Assembly: GCA_902826095.1 (NCBI GenBank)
Contig: CADEDN010000008.1
Span: forward strand, 62,001-126,000
Length of the DNA: 64,000 nt
Origin: an uncultured Alphaproteobacteria bacterium
GTDB lineage: Bacteria > Pseudomonadota > Alphaproteobacteria > Caulobacterales > Parvularculaceae
Reading direction: 5' to 3'
Shown: in pieces, positions 15,890 through 23,228 of the stretch
Numbering within the stretch: the stretch's first letter is position 1
How the letters are laid out: each line of letters begins with the position of its first letter
Translations under genes and position numbers: made by a program
The notes under the pieces: generated by a model
Databases searched by the model: none
What the model was told of the DNA's origin: nothing
Seen by the model: the letters and a program-made list of their open reading frames with translations, nothing else

Positions 15890-17293
15890 ATGACCGCTCC
15901 CGCGAAAGTGAAGAATGAGGTCGCTGCGATTGTCGGCCCGAAGGGCGTCATCGAGGAATCGGATTGGCCTCCCTATTTGCAGGAATTGCGCTGCCGCTGG
16001 TTTGGGCGCCCGTCGATGATCGTCGAACCGGCGAGCGCGGCGGAGGTCGCGACGATCGTGCGATTTTGCGCGGCCGAAAAAATCGCGGTGACGCCGCGCG
16101 GCGGCAATACCGGACTGGTCGGCGGCCAGATGCCGACAAACGGCGAAATCCTGATCTCGATGAAGAGGATGCGGAAGGTCAGAAGCGCGTCGGCGGCGGG
16201 GATGACGCTGATTGTCGACGCCGGCGTGACCCTGCATGAGGCGCAGCAAGCGGCGGCTGAGATCGACCGACTCTTTCCGCTCTCGATCGGGTCGGAGGGA
16301 ACCTGCCAGATCGGCGGCGTCATTTCGACGAACGCCGGTGGCGTCAATGTCCTGCGCTACGGCAATATGCGCGATCTTGTCCTCGGGATTGAGGCGGTGC
16401 TGCCGAGCGGTGAGATCTGGAACGGCCTGAAGAGCCTCCGCAAGGACAACACGGGCTACGATCTAAAGCAGCTGTTCATCGGCGGCGAGGGAACGCTCGG
16501 CATCATCACCGGCGCCGCGCTGAAGCTCTTTCCGCGCCCGCGCGATCGCGTCGCGGTGTTTGCGGGGCTTGCCTCACCCGATCATGCGTTGTCGCTTCTG
16601 TCGCGCGCGCAAGGCGCGGGCGGCGGCAATGTGACGAGTTTTGAACTGATGTCGCGATTTTGCATCGATCTCCTGCTGAAGCACATTCCGAATACGCGCG
16701 ATCCGCTTGGTTCCGTTCATCCCTGGTATGCGTTGGTCGAGTTCTCCTCCGGCCGCGAAGGCGCACTGCGCGGCGAAGTCGAGGCGATTCTCGGAGAGGC
16801 GCTCGAGGCGGGCGAGATTTTGGACGCCGCGATTGCGGAGAACGAAGCGCAGGCCGCGCAATTCTGGCGCATGCGCCACGCCATGTCCGAGGCGATGCGG
16901 CCGGAAGGCGCGCAGGCGAAATACGACGTATCGGTTCCGGTCGAGCGGGTTCCAGCCTTCCTGCGCGACGCCGGCGCCGTCGTCGACAAATTCTGCCCGG
17001 GCGCGCGAATCATCGCCTTCGGCCATATGGGCGACGGCAATATTCATTACGACGTGCTGCAGCCGGTCGGCGGCGACCGCACCGCTTTTGAGCGCGCCCA
17101 GGATGCGGTCGAGGAAGCGGTCTACGACGTCATCGACCGCCATCAGGGGTCGATTTCCGCCGAACACGGCGTCGGATTGGCCCGCCGGGACGACATTGCG
17201 CGGCGCAAACAGCCAGCCGAAATCGCCATGATGCGGGCGGTGAAGGCCGCGCTGGACCCGCTTGGCATCATGAATCCGGGGAAGATGCTTTAG
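15890..17293 (+). CDS. FAD-binding oxidoreductase (D-2-hydroxyglutarate/D-lactate dehydrogenase family)
   Basis: A 467-residue flavoprotein with an N-terminal FAD_binding_4 domain (TPRGGNTGLVGGQMP, SEGTCQIGGVISTNAGG, FIGGEGTLGIIT) and a C-terminal FAD-oxidase domain (FGHMGDGNIHYDV with metal-binding histidines, SAEHGVGLARR, DPLGIMNPGKML). This is the D2HGDH / D-lactate dehydrogenase (cytochrome) / glycolate oxidase GlcD-like group. It oxidises D-2-hydroxyacids, passing electrons to a quinone or flavoprotein. D-2-hydroxyglutarate, the by-product of SerA, is a likely substrate but not proven. Start at ATG 15890 with AGGA five bases upstream. Confidence 0.88.
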   Translation: MTAPAKVKNEVAAIVGPKGVIEESDWPPYLQELRCRWFGRPSMIVEPASAAEVATIVRFCAAEKIAVTPRGGNTGLVGGQMPTNGEILISMKRMRKVRSASAAGMTLIVDAGVTLHEAQQAAAEIDRLFPLSIGSEGTCQIGGVISTNAGGVNVLRYGNMRDLVLGIEAVLPSGEIWNGLKSLRKDNTGYDLKQLFIGGEGTLGIITGAALKLFPRPRDRVAVFAGLASPDHALSLLSRAQGAGGGNVTSFELMSRFCIDLLLKHIPNTRDPLGSVHPWYALVEFSSGREGALRGEVEAILGEALEAGEILDAAIAENEAQAAQFWRMRHAMSEAMRPEGAQAKYDVSVPVERVPAFLRDAGAVVDKFCPGARIIAFGHMGDGNIHYDVLQPVGGDRTAFERAQDAVEEAVYDVIDRHQGSISAEHGVGLARRDDIARRKQPAEIAMMRAVKAALDPLGIMNPGKML

Positions 17294-17340
17294 GGCTTTT
17301 TTCCTGCTATAAGGGCGTTTGTCTCTTCGGGGAGAGGCTT

Positions 17341-17898
17341 ATGGGACCCTTCAGGCTGATCGCTTCATTGCTGGTCGCTTTGGCATTTTTGCCGGGCTGC
17401 GAAAAACCGAACGAAGCCGGGACGACGCTCGACGGCCCCTACCGGCTCTATTCGGGTCTCGCCAGCCCGGGCGCCGGCAAGATCATCTGTTATGCGCGGA
17501 GAGGCGGCGGTTGTGATATTCGCGTGCCGCCTTCGGTCACCGCCTATGGCGCGGACGATGAGTTTGTCACCGCCGCCGTCCGGCGGGCGACCGACGCGGC
17601 GATCACCGATTATTATTTCATCGTGCGCGATTTCGACGATCCGGAAGCCGACGGCGGCGCCTGCATCGGCGCCAACAAAGTCCCCGATCCGGCGACCTTT
17701 CCAAAGAAGCCGAAGGACTACTGCAAGAAGCTCTCGAAAATCACGGTTTATGACGGTCGTCCGTCCAATTGCGCCGTGCGCGGACCGTTCTCGAGACGCG
17801 AGTTCGACGCGCTGAGGCGCTGTCATTGCGTGCCGGAAGCGCTCGGCTCCGACAAAGTGAAGTGCATCCCCGATGCGAGCCGGCCCGTCGGACCGTAG
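17341..17898 (+). CDS. Hypothetical lipoprotein
   Basis: A 185-residue protein with a good lipoprotein signal (MGPFRLIASLLVALAFLPGC, lipobox LPGC) and GGGGAGAG four bases before the ATG. The mature part has nine cysteines, including ICYARRGGGCDIRVPP and the pair in RRCHCVPEALG, hinting at disulfides. I know no family for it. It lies 47 bases after the FAD oxidoreductase, with a T-rich stretch in between, and converges on the SRAP gene 14 bases away. Confidence 0.65.
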   Translation: MGPFRLIASLLVALAFLPGCEKPNEAGTTLDGPYRLYSGLASPGAGKIICYARRGGGCDIRVPPSVTAYGADDEFVTAAVRRATDAAITDYYFIVRDFDDPEADGGACIGANKVPDPATFPKKPKDYCKKLSKITVYDGRPSNCAVRGPFSRREFDALRRCHCVPEALGSDKVKCIPDASRPVGP

Positions 17899-17912
17899 GG
17901 CGCGGGCCGCGC

Positions 17913-18608
17913 TCAAAACATCTCGCGCTGGCCGATTTCGTGGGCGAGCGCTTCGCCTTCGTTGCGGGCGTTGTTGACGGCTTTCGAGACCGCATAAAAA
18001 GTCCAGAACCCTTTGGGTCGGGCCGCGACGAGCTCTTGCGCGCCGCCCGCTTCGTGTTCGTCGATGGCGAGCCAGCGCGCGAAATTCTCCGGCGCGACGA
18101 CGACCGGCTCGCGATTGTGAAGGGGCGCAATGTCCGTTCCTGCCTCGGTCGTGATGATCGCCGCCGTATCGATTTCGCCGCCGTCGGGGTCGACGGCCGT
18201 CTCCCAGAGGCCGGCGAAAGCGATAAGGCCGCCCGCGGACGGTTTGACGAGATAGGGCTGGCGCCCTTCCTTTTCGGTTTTCCATTCATAAAAGCCATCG
18301 GCGGGAACGAGGCATCGGCGGCGCTTGAACGCCGAGCGGAAGGTCGGCTTCTCGGCGACGGTTTCGCCGCGCGCATTGATCAGCGGCTTGCCGCCGACGC
18401 GTTCATGATAGTCCTTCTTCGCCCAGGACGGGATAAAGCCCCAGCGGGCGAGCGCGAATTCGCGCGCGCGCTTTTCGTTAATTCGGATGATGGCGATCGG
18501 CTGGGTCGGCGCGATGTTGTAGCGCGGCGGGAAATTGTCGCGAATTGCGATTTCGAAGGCGCGCCCGACTGCTTCAGGAGGCGAGGTGAAAAGAAATCTT
18601 CCGCACAT
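17913..18608 (-). CDS. SOS response-associated peptidase (SRAP, YedK/HMCES)
   Basis: A 231-residue SRAP protein that forms a stable thiazolidine crosslink with abasic sites in single-stranded DNA and so shields them. The catalytic Cys2 (MCGRF) fixes the start, since the methionine is removed. Other active-site residues are visible: N31 in RYNIAPTQP, E108 in GFYEWK and H164 in APLHNREP, plus the LINARGETV strand. Cytoplasmic. AGGA lies nine bases before the ATG. The start codon overlaps the first ATG of the divergent NUDIX gene, so each promoter would lie in the other gene. Confidence 0.93.
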   Translation of the reverse strand: MCGRFLFTSPPEAVGRAFEIAIRDNFPPRYNIAPTQPIAIIRINEKRAREFALARWGFIPSWAKKDYHERVGGKPLINARGETVAEKPTFRSAFKRRRCLVPADGFYEWKTEKEGRQPYLVKPSAGGLIAFAGLWETAVDPDGGEIDTAAIITTEAGTDIAPLHNREPVVVAPENFARWLAIDEHEAGGAQELVAARPKGFWTFYAVSKAVNNARNEGEALAHEIGQREMF

Positions 18609-19074
18609 GGTGAAGCATCCTATAAATCAGCGCGTGAGCGAGCGACAGATCAGGATCGGCGTCGGCGCGGTGATCTTTCGCGGCGACGACATCCTTCTCA
18701 TCGAGCGCGGCAAGCCGCCCTTTCTCGGCCGCTGGTCGATCCCCGGCGGCGGACTTCGCCATGGGGAGCGCCTTGAAGACGCCGTCTGTCGCGAAGTGCT
18801 GGAGGAAACGGGCCTGAGGATCCGCGTCGGCGGCCTCATCGGCGTCTTCGAGGCGAGGCCCGGCGATCATCCCGATCCGACATTCGATCTGCATGTCGTC
18901 ATGATCGACTATTGGGCGGAATGGGTCTCGGGCGAGCCGGTCGCCGGCGATGACGCCGCCGCCGCCGAATTCGCGCCGAAGGCGGAAGCCCTCCGGCGGG
19001 TCTCATGGGATGAAACGCGGCGCGCCATTGAAGCGGCGATAAAACTCCGCGATACGGTCATCGAACGGCCCTGA
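18607..19074 (+). CDS. NUDIX hydrolase
   Basis: A 155-residue nucleoside-diphosphate-linked hydrolase. The NUDIX box is complete: G-x5-E-x7-REVLEETG within GLRHGERLEDAVCREVLEET. The preceding stretch LIERGKPPFLGRWSIPGGG matches MutT/ADP-ribose-type members; the substrate is not readable. ATG 18607 overlaps the SRAP start codon on the other strand; GTG 18634 (VSERQIRIGVGAV) is an equally good start and would leave 25 bases between the genes. The next gene (TIGR02301) begins 21 bases after the stop, so the two are likely cotranscribed. Confidence 0.9.
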   Translation: MVKHPINQRVSERQIRIGVGAVIFRGDDILLIERGKPPFLGRWSIPGGGLRHGERLEDAVCREVLEETGLRIRVGGLIGVFEARPGDHPDPTFDLHVVMIDYWAEWVSGEPVAGDDAAAAEFAPKAEALRRVSWDETRRAIEAAIKLRDTVIERP

Positions 19075-19095
19075 TTGAGGGCTTGGATTTCGGCG

Positions 19096-19518
19096 ATGAA
19101 GAGACTGCTCATCCTTTTTCTGGCGGCGGCGACAGTCGCGCCGGCGGCGGCGCAGGAAGATTTCGCCGCGCGCCGCTCGGGCCTTGTCGGCCTCGCCCGC
19201 GTTTTCGGCGAGCTGCATCATATCCGGCGGATGTGCGATCCTGATCGAGAGGGCGATGTCTGGCGCAATCGCATGAAGCGACTCATCGATTACGAACAGC
19301 CTTCATTCGATTTGCGCGAGGACATGGTCGGCGCCTTCAATGGCGGCTATACTTCTGCGCAGCACGATTTTTCCCAGTGCGACAATGACGCCGAGGATTA
19401 CGCCGCCGCGCGCGCGGCGAATGGCGAGGCGCTGGTATCCGGCCTGACGGCGCCGCTCTACGCTGCCGCGCGCGGACCGGAAGACCCGAGCGTCAATATC
19501 GTGCGCGGCGATCAGTGA
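19096..19518 (+). CDS. TIGR02301 family protein
   Basis: A 140-residue exported protein (signal MKRLLILFLAAATVAPAAAQ) of an alphaproteobacterial family of unknown function. Recognisable are GLARVFGELHHIRRMCDP, VWRNRMKRLI and FNGGYTSAQHDFSQCDNDA; the two cysteines probably pair in the periplasm. It sits directly after the NUDIX gene, an arrangement I recall from other alphaproteobacteria. Start at ATG 19096, which gives the signal peptide. Confidence 0.82.
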   Translation: MKRLLILFLAAATVAPAAAQEDFAARRSGLVGLARVFGELHHIRRMCDPDREGDVWRNRMKRLIDYEQPSFDLREDMVGAFNGGYTSAQHDFSQCDNDAEDYAAARAANGEALVSGLTAPLYAAARGPEDPSVNIVRGDQ

Positions 19519-19540
19519 CCGCCGCGCCGACGATCGGCGG

Positions 19541-19555
19541 TTAAGGCCGGATTAA
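19541..19555. promoter_or_regulatory. CtrA-type box TTAA-N7-TTAA
   Basis: TTAA (19541-19544), GGCCGGA, TTAA (19552-19555) matches the CtrA consensus spacing exactly. It lies 52 bases upstream of the PAP2 gene start, in an 88-base gap where a promoter is expected. CtrA is the cell-cycle master regulator of Caulobacter and relatives. Binding here is inferred from sequence only. Confidence 0.5.
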
Positions 19556-19606
19556 AGTAAATTTCACGACTTTTCGGGATAGTCTCCGGCGTCGGAGCAT
19601 TGCGTC

Positions 19607-20275
19607 ATGATTGAACTGGAGTTTGCGTCACGGCTGGTCGAATGGCGCGCCGAGCGGCCGTTGCTCGCCGCGCTCGCGCGCTTCGCTGCCGACAGCTACA
19701 TGCTGAAGGGCGCCATTCTCGTCGCGCTCGCGCTCGCGGTCGTCTCCGACGGCAAGGAGCGTTTTCTCGTCGCCAAGGATCATTTCATACCGCGCATCGC
19801 GACCGCCGCGCTTGTCGCGATCTTCGCCGGTCGCATCCTGCAGATGGCGTTGCCGCACCGGAACCGGCCCTTTGTCGAGCTTTCCCCGCATCTCGGCGAG
19901 AGCGGCTTTGGTCTTGAGAGTTCATTTCCGAGCGATCACGCGCTTTATATGGTTTGCCTCGCGACGGCGATTTTCCTGCGCAACCGGACGCTCGGCGGCT
20001 TTGCGATCATTTGGACGGCGTTTGCGATCCTGACGCCCCGCATCTTCCTCAATCTTCATTACCCGTCGGATATCGCGGTCGGCGCCGCAATCGGCGCGCT
20101 CCTTGGCTATGCCGCGATTAGGACGCCCTTGCCGAAATCGGCGGCGATGCGCCTTGCGGCTGTCGACCGGCAGGCGGGTGTCTTGTTCTATCCGCTCGCC
20201 TTTTTGTTCGCCTATTCCGCCGCGACGAATTTTGAGGACCTTCGCGGCGCCGCCGCGGTCTTGCTGGCGAACTAA
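19607..20275 (+). CDS. PAP2 family phosphatase, membrane
   Basis: A 222-residue integral membrane phosphatase of the PAP2 superfamily. The three phosphatase motifs are present in variant form: HRNRPF (motif 1), SFPSDHALYM (motif 2, PSDH for PSGH) and PRIFLNLHYPSDIAVG (motif 3). Such enzymes dephosphorylate undecaprenyl pyrophosphate or phosphatidic acid at the outer face of the inner membrane. About five or six hydrophobic helices are seen. A CtrA-type box lies just upstream, suggesting cell-cycle control of envelope work. The gene stands alone. Confidence 0.88.
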   Translation: MIELEFASRLVEWRAERPLLAALARFAADSYMLKGAILVALALAVVSDGKERFLVAKDHFIPRIATAALVAIFAGRILQMALPHRNRPFVELSPHLGESGFGLESSFPSDHALYMVCLATAIFLRNRTLGGFAIIWTAFAILTPRIFLNLHYPSDIAVGAAIGALLGYAAIRTPLPKSAAMRLAAVDRQAGVLFYPLAFLFAYSAATNFEDLRGAAAVLLAN

Positions 20276-20493
20276 AGCCTCTCACCATTGTGCATTGCAA
20301 CATTGGTTATTTCCGCCCCAAATTCGGCGAGTAGGGGCGATCAATGAGATTCTCATCCGCTGTGTTCTCAAAGCCTCGATATTCAGGCTTTTTCGCAAGC
20401 AGGTTTGACAATCATGCCGGGCCGCAGCATCGTTAACCCTTGGGGTTCGCCGACTCGGGTTTTAAGACCGGCGTTAAGGGTGAGTTCGGGGAT

Positions 20494-21135
20494 ATGGCCA
20501 AATTCGGCGATCCAATTCTCTGCGAAGGAACGCGGAAGGGGAAGACCTGCGGCGGGCACGTCTTCCGTTGCGCCAATCCGGAGTGCAGCTCGCAGGGCTG
20601 CGAAAAAAGCAATTGCTCCGAGCGTCAGTTCCTGCCGATCCAGCGCTGCAAGGATTGCGGCCGAACTTATGAGCGGATCCAGCAATTCGGGCCGAGCCGT
20701 TCCGTTCATGACGGCGAGGCGGGCTCGACCCATGTCGGCCGGCCGATCGCCCTCCCGAATGTGGAACTGCTTTTCGGCGGCATCCTCGGGCTGGTCGTTC
20801 TTGGCGCGGTGCTAGCCGGCCTCACCGGCCTTCTCGGCAGGCCGGGCGGCATGAGCGCGACCGCGCCGCGCGCGCCGGAGATTGCCGCAACCTCGACAAT
20901 CGCGCCGGCCGAACTCGCCTATGCCGACATCTGCCAGTGCTATCGCGAGGGCATGTCGCTCGCCGGCAAGGGCGTGACGGTGCTCGATTCGACTTATCGC
21001 GTCGGCTTTGTACAGTGCCGCGCCGCATTCGGCCCGGAAGGCGGCGATGCGTGGACCGCCGGCTGGAACGCCCGCTCGACCGGCAAGGTCGTCGGCGCCG
21101 GCTGCCGGTCCTGGATGCGCGGCTTCGGCCAATAG
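20494..21135 (+). CDS. Hypothetical zinc-ribbon membrane protein
   Basis: A 213-residue protein of unknown family. The N-terminal 60 residues are cysteine-rich (ILCEGTRKGKTCGGHVFRCA, PECSSQGCEKSNC, QRCKDCGRTYERI), probably a multi-zinc cytoplasmic domain. One membrane helix follows (LLFGGILGLVVLGAVLAGLT). The outer part has three more cysteines (DICQCYREGM, FVQCRAAFG, AGCRSWMRG). GGGG lies just before the ATG at 20494. A TTGACA at 20405-20410 could be a -35, but no good -10 follows. A short GCCGC-loop-GCGGC hairpin follows the gene near 21150. It could sense redox or metal state across the membrane; that is conjecture. Confidence 0.6.
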   Translation: MAKFGDPILCEGTRKGKTCGGHVFRCANPECSSQGCEKSNCSERQFLPIQRCKDCGRTYERIQQFGPSRSVHDGEAGSTHVGRPIALPNVELLFGGILGLVVLGAVLAGLTGLLGRPGGMSATAPRAPEIAATSTIAPAELAYADICQCYREGMSLAGKGVTVLDSTYRVGFVQCRAAFGPEGGDAWTAGWNARSTGKVVGAGCRSWMRGFGQ

Positions 21136-21219
21136 TCACCCGCGCCGCACGCCGCCGTTAAGCGGCGATCAACCATGGCGGTTTACGCTGTTTCTTCACC
21201 ATCGGTGCGAGGAAGAGCG

Positions 21220-21492
21220 ATGACAATTGTGCAACCGACCCTGCGTCGCGTCATCCTGATCTGGCTGTCGATTACGGTCAGAGCGCTCGCCTGGGGCGTC
21301 GCCGGCGCGCTCGCCGCTTCGTTGATTATCGGGATCGCGGTCGCCGCGACCGGCGGCGGCGAGGACGATATTCGCCGGCTCGCCCAGATCGTCGGGCCAG
21401 TGATCGGTCTCCCGGTCAGCCTTTACGCCGCCTACGCCCAGCTTGGCCGCAAATGCGGCGATGTACGCCTTGTGCTGGTCAGCGCCGAGTGA
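21220..21492 (+). CDS. Hypothetical two-helix membrane protein
   Basis: A 90-residue protein with two hydrophobic helices (AWGVAGALAASLIIGIAVAA and IVGPVIGLPVSLYAAYAQL) joined by a short acidic loop (GGGEDDIRR). The start is ATG 21220 with GAGGAAG five bases upstream. No family recognised. It is the last gene before the pilus locus and is separated from flp by a 404-base regulatory gap. Confidence 0.6.
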   Translation: MTIVQPTLRRVILIWLSITVRALAWGVAGALAASLIIGIAVAATGGGEDDIRRLAQIVGPVIGLPVSLYAAYAQLGRKCGDVRLVLVSAE

Positions 21493-21896
21493 CGCTTTGT
21501 CCTCGCCCGGACTGTCAGGGTCCAAACTTTTTTGTCGGTTTCAATAAGTTACCAGACGTGCACAGAAATTAACTCTGTCCGTTAAGCACGAATTTTTCGC
21601 CGTTAAGGATTAATGGTCACAGCCGTTAAACGGTAAATTTAACCTAAACCTTTGATTTGTAACGGTTTCGTCCAAAAAGGGAACAACCGGTCGGCGATTT
21701 GTCCATTCAAAAGACAAGTTGATCTCAATTTAATATAAGGTCATTCTTAACGTTGGGTAAGGTGACTCTTGGGATCTGGCGTGCGGCGGTGACTCATGGG
21801 GTGAGCGGCGTCGTAGAAAACAGGGTCGAAGCGGGGGAAATTCCGTTCGATCGCCGGGGGGAGCGCCTTCACCTTTCGTATAGGTGGAGTCTGAAC
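21493..21896. promoter_or_regulatory. AT-rich leader and promoter region of the flp/tad operon
   Basis: No gene is seen. From about 21520 to 21760 the composition drops to AT-rich, unlike its surroundings, as expected for a regulated promoter. Three direct copies of CCGTTAA begin at 21579, 21600 and 21623, spaced 21 and 23 bases, roughly two helical turns each. Many TTAA half-sites occur but none has the N7 spacing of a full CtrA box. The untranslated leader before flp appears to exceed 100 bases. Confidence 0.5.
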
Positions 21897-22064
21897 ATGA
21901 CGAAGTTCCTCGCTAAATTCCGCAAGAACGACGATGGCGCGTCGCTGATCGAATACAGCCTTCTCATCGGCCTCATCACGGTCGCGGCGGTCGCCTCGAT
22001 CGCGCTGATGGGTCCGTGGGTCGCCGCGCAGTGGGCCGCGCTGGTCGCCGCGACAGGCGCCTAA
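21897..22064 (+). CDS. flp: Flp/Fap type IVb pilin
   Basis: A 55-residue prepilin, the major subunit of the Tad pilus. The short charged leader MTKFLAKFRKNDDG is cut after Gly14 by the prepilin peptidase; the mature protein starts ASLIEYSLLIGLITVAA with Glu at +5 and Tyr at +6, the Flp signature. The rest is one hydrophobic helix and a short alanine-rich tail. Size is normal for the family. ATG 21897 has GGAG seven bases upstream. A long hairpin follows the stop before cpaB, probably separating abundant pilin expression from the assembly genes. Confidence 0.95.
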   Translation: MTKFLAKFRKNDDGASLIEYSLLIGLITVAAVASIALMGPWVAAQWAALVAATGA

Positions 22065-22075
22065 GCTTACCTGAT

Positions 22076-22132
22076 TTTCGTCCGGCGCGTCGTTTGCAAC
22101 GCGACGCCTTGGCGACGACACGCCGGACGAAA
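22076..22132 (+). terminator. Long hairpin between flp and cpaB
   Basis: TTTCGTCCGGCGCGTCGT (22076-22093) pairs with ACGACACGCCGGACGAAA (22115-22132) at 17 of 18 positions around a 21-base loop that can itself fold (CGCC-TT-GGCG). It begins 12 bases after the flp stop. No T run follows, so it may act as a partial terminator or as a stabiliser of the flp message. Confidence 0.6.
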
Positions 22133-22239
22133 TCGGACGCAACAAAACCGCTTAACGAAATTCTTCGCCAGTCCTGACGCGTCCGCAGTCGCGGATGCAG
22201 AGGGCGGGTGCGACCTGAAAGCCTGGAGGGTTCCGGCCA

Positions 22240-23196
22240 ATGCGCAACATGTCGATCATCGTCCTTGCCGCCGCCATCATCTTGGGGCTGCTCGCGGTCG
22301 CGGGGGTTCAGGGCGTTCTCTCGGCAAAGAACGGCAATAGCGCAAAAGTCGCGATGACGACCGTCGTCGTCGCCCGCAAGGCGCTCGAATTCGGCAATGA
22401 ATTGTCGGTCGACGCGCTGGAAGAAAAGCAGTGGCCGGCGGACGCCGCGCCGGAAGGCGCATTCGCCAAAATCGACGAAGTGGTCGGCGCCGAACGCCGC
22501 GTCGCGCTCCGCTCGATCGCGGTCGGCGAACCGGTCCTCAAGGACAAGGTCTCAGGATTCGGCGGCCGGGCCGCGCTGTCGCAGGTCATTGAACCCGGCT
22601 TTCGCGCCGTCGCCGTTCGGGTGACGGATGTGTCGGGCGCCGGCGGCTTCATCCTCCCGGGCGACCGCGTCGACGTGCTCTCGACGATCTCGCCGACGAA
22701 CGAGAAGATCGACACCATCACCAATATTCTCCTCGAAGATGTGCGCGTCCTTGCGATCGATCAGGAAGCGGATGAATCAACCGGCGGCGCGATTGTCGCG
22801 AAAGCCGCGACCGTCGAGGTGACGCCCGAAGACGCCCAGAAGATCGCGCTCGCCTCGACCATCGGTACGGTCAGCCTGTCGCTCAGGAACATGCTTTCCC
22901 TCGCCGACAATTCGACGGCGAAGACCGCGACAAACAAGCCGATCCGGTACAGGGATCTTGGGCCAGCCGTTGAAGAAGCGAAGAAACCGCAAGCTGTGCG
23001 CGCTGCGCCAGGAACGCCCTATGCCACGATGAACGTGACTCGCGGAGACGAGACGACCAGATCCAATGTGCCGCGCGAAGGCGGCCGCCCGCAGGCGTCG
23101 ATCGGCGGGGCGGCTTCCGAATTGCATGCCAGCGCCGCGGGCGGCGCGTCGCGGACAGCGTCAACACTGAAAATCGCCGCGCCGGCGGGCGAGTAG
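22240..23196 (+). CDS. cpaB: Flp pilus assembly protein CpaB (RcpC)
   Basis: A 318-residue inner-membrane-anchored periplasmic protein of the Tad secretion system. It has an N-terminal helix (IIVLAAAIILGLLAVAGVQ), a SAF domain (VVVARKALEFGNELSVDALE) and the RcpC/CpaB domain (VRVTDVSGAGGFILPGDRVD, ILLEDVRVLAIDQEA, TVEVTPEDAQKIALAS). The C-terminal 90 residues are low-complexity. CpaB is thought to help place or gate the CpaC secretin. It is the first gene after the flp hairpin, with GGAGGG ahead of the ATG. Confidence 0.93.
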   Translation: MRNMSIIVLAAAIILGLLAVAGVQGVLSAKNGNSAKVAMTTVVVARKALEFGNELSVDALEEKQWPADAAPEGAFAKIDEVVGAERRVALRSIAVGEPVLKDKVSGFGGRAALSQVIEPGFRAVAVRVTDVSGAGGFILPGDRVDVLSTISPTNEKIDTITNILLEDVRVLAIDQEADESTGGAIVAKAATVEVTPEDAQKIALASTIGTVSLSLRNMLSLADNSTAKTATNKPIRYRDLGPAVEEAKKPQAVRAAPGTPYATMNVTRGDETTRSNVPREGGRPQASIGGAASELHASAAGGASRTASTLKIAAPAGE

Positions 23197-23228
23197 AGGA
23201 CGGGCTAATGGCTAGCGGGAGAGACAGT

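Noticed and set aside
21540-21760. CtrA boxes in the flp promoter
   Set aside because: Many TTAA half-sites occur but spacings are 3, 9, 12 or 13 bases, none N7; only the box at 19541 fits.
21753-21896. An N-terminal extension of flp starting at 21753
   Set aside because: It would bury the prepilin leader; the ATG at 21897 has a good ribosome site and gives a standard Flp leader.
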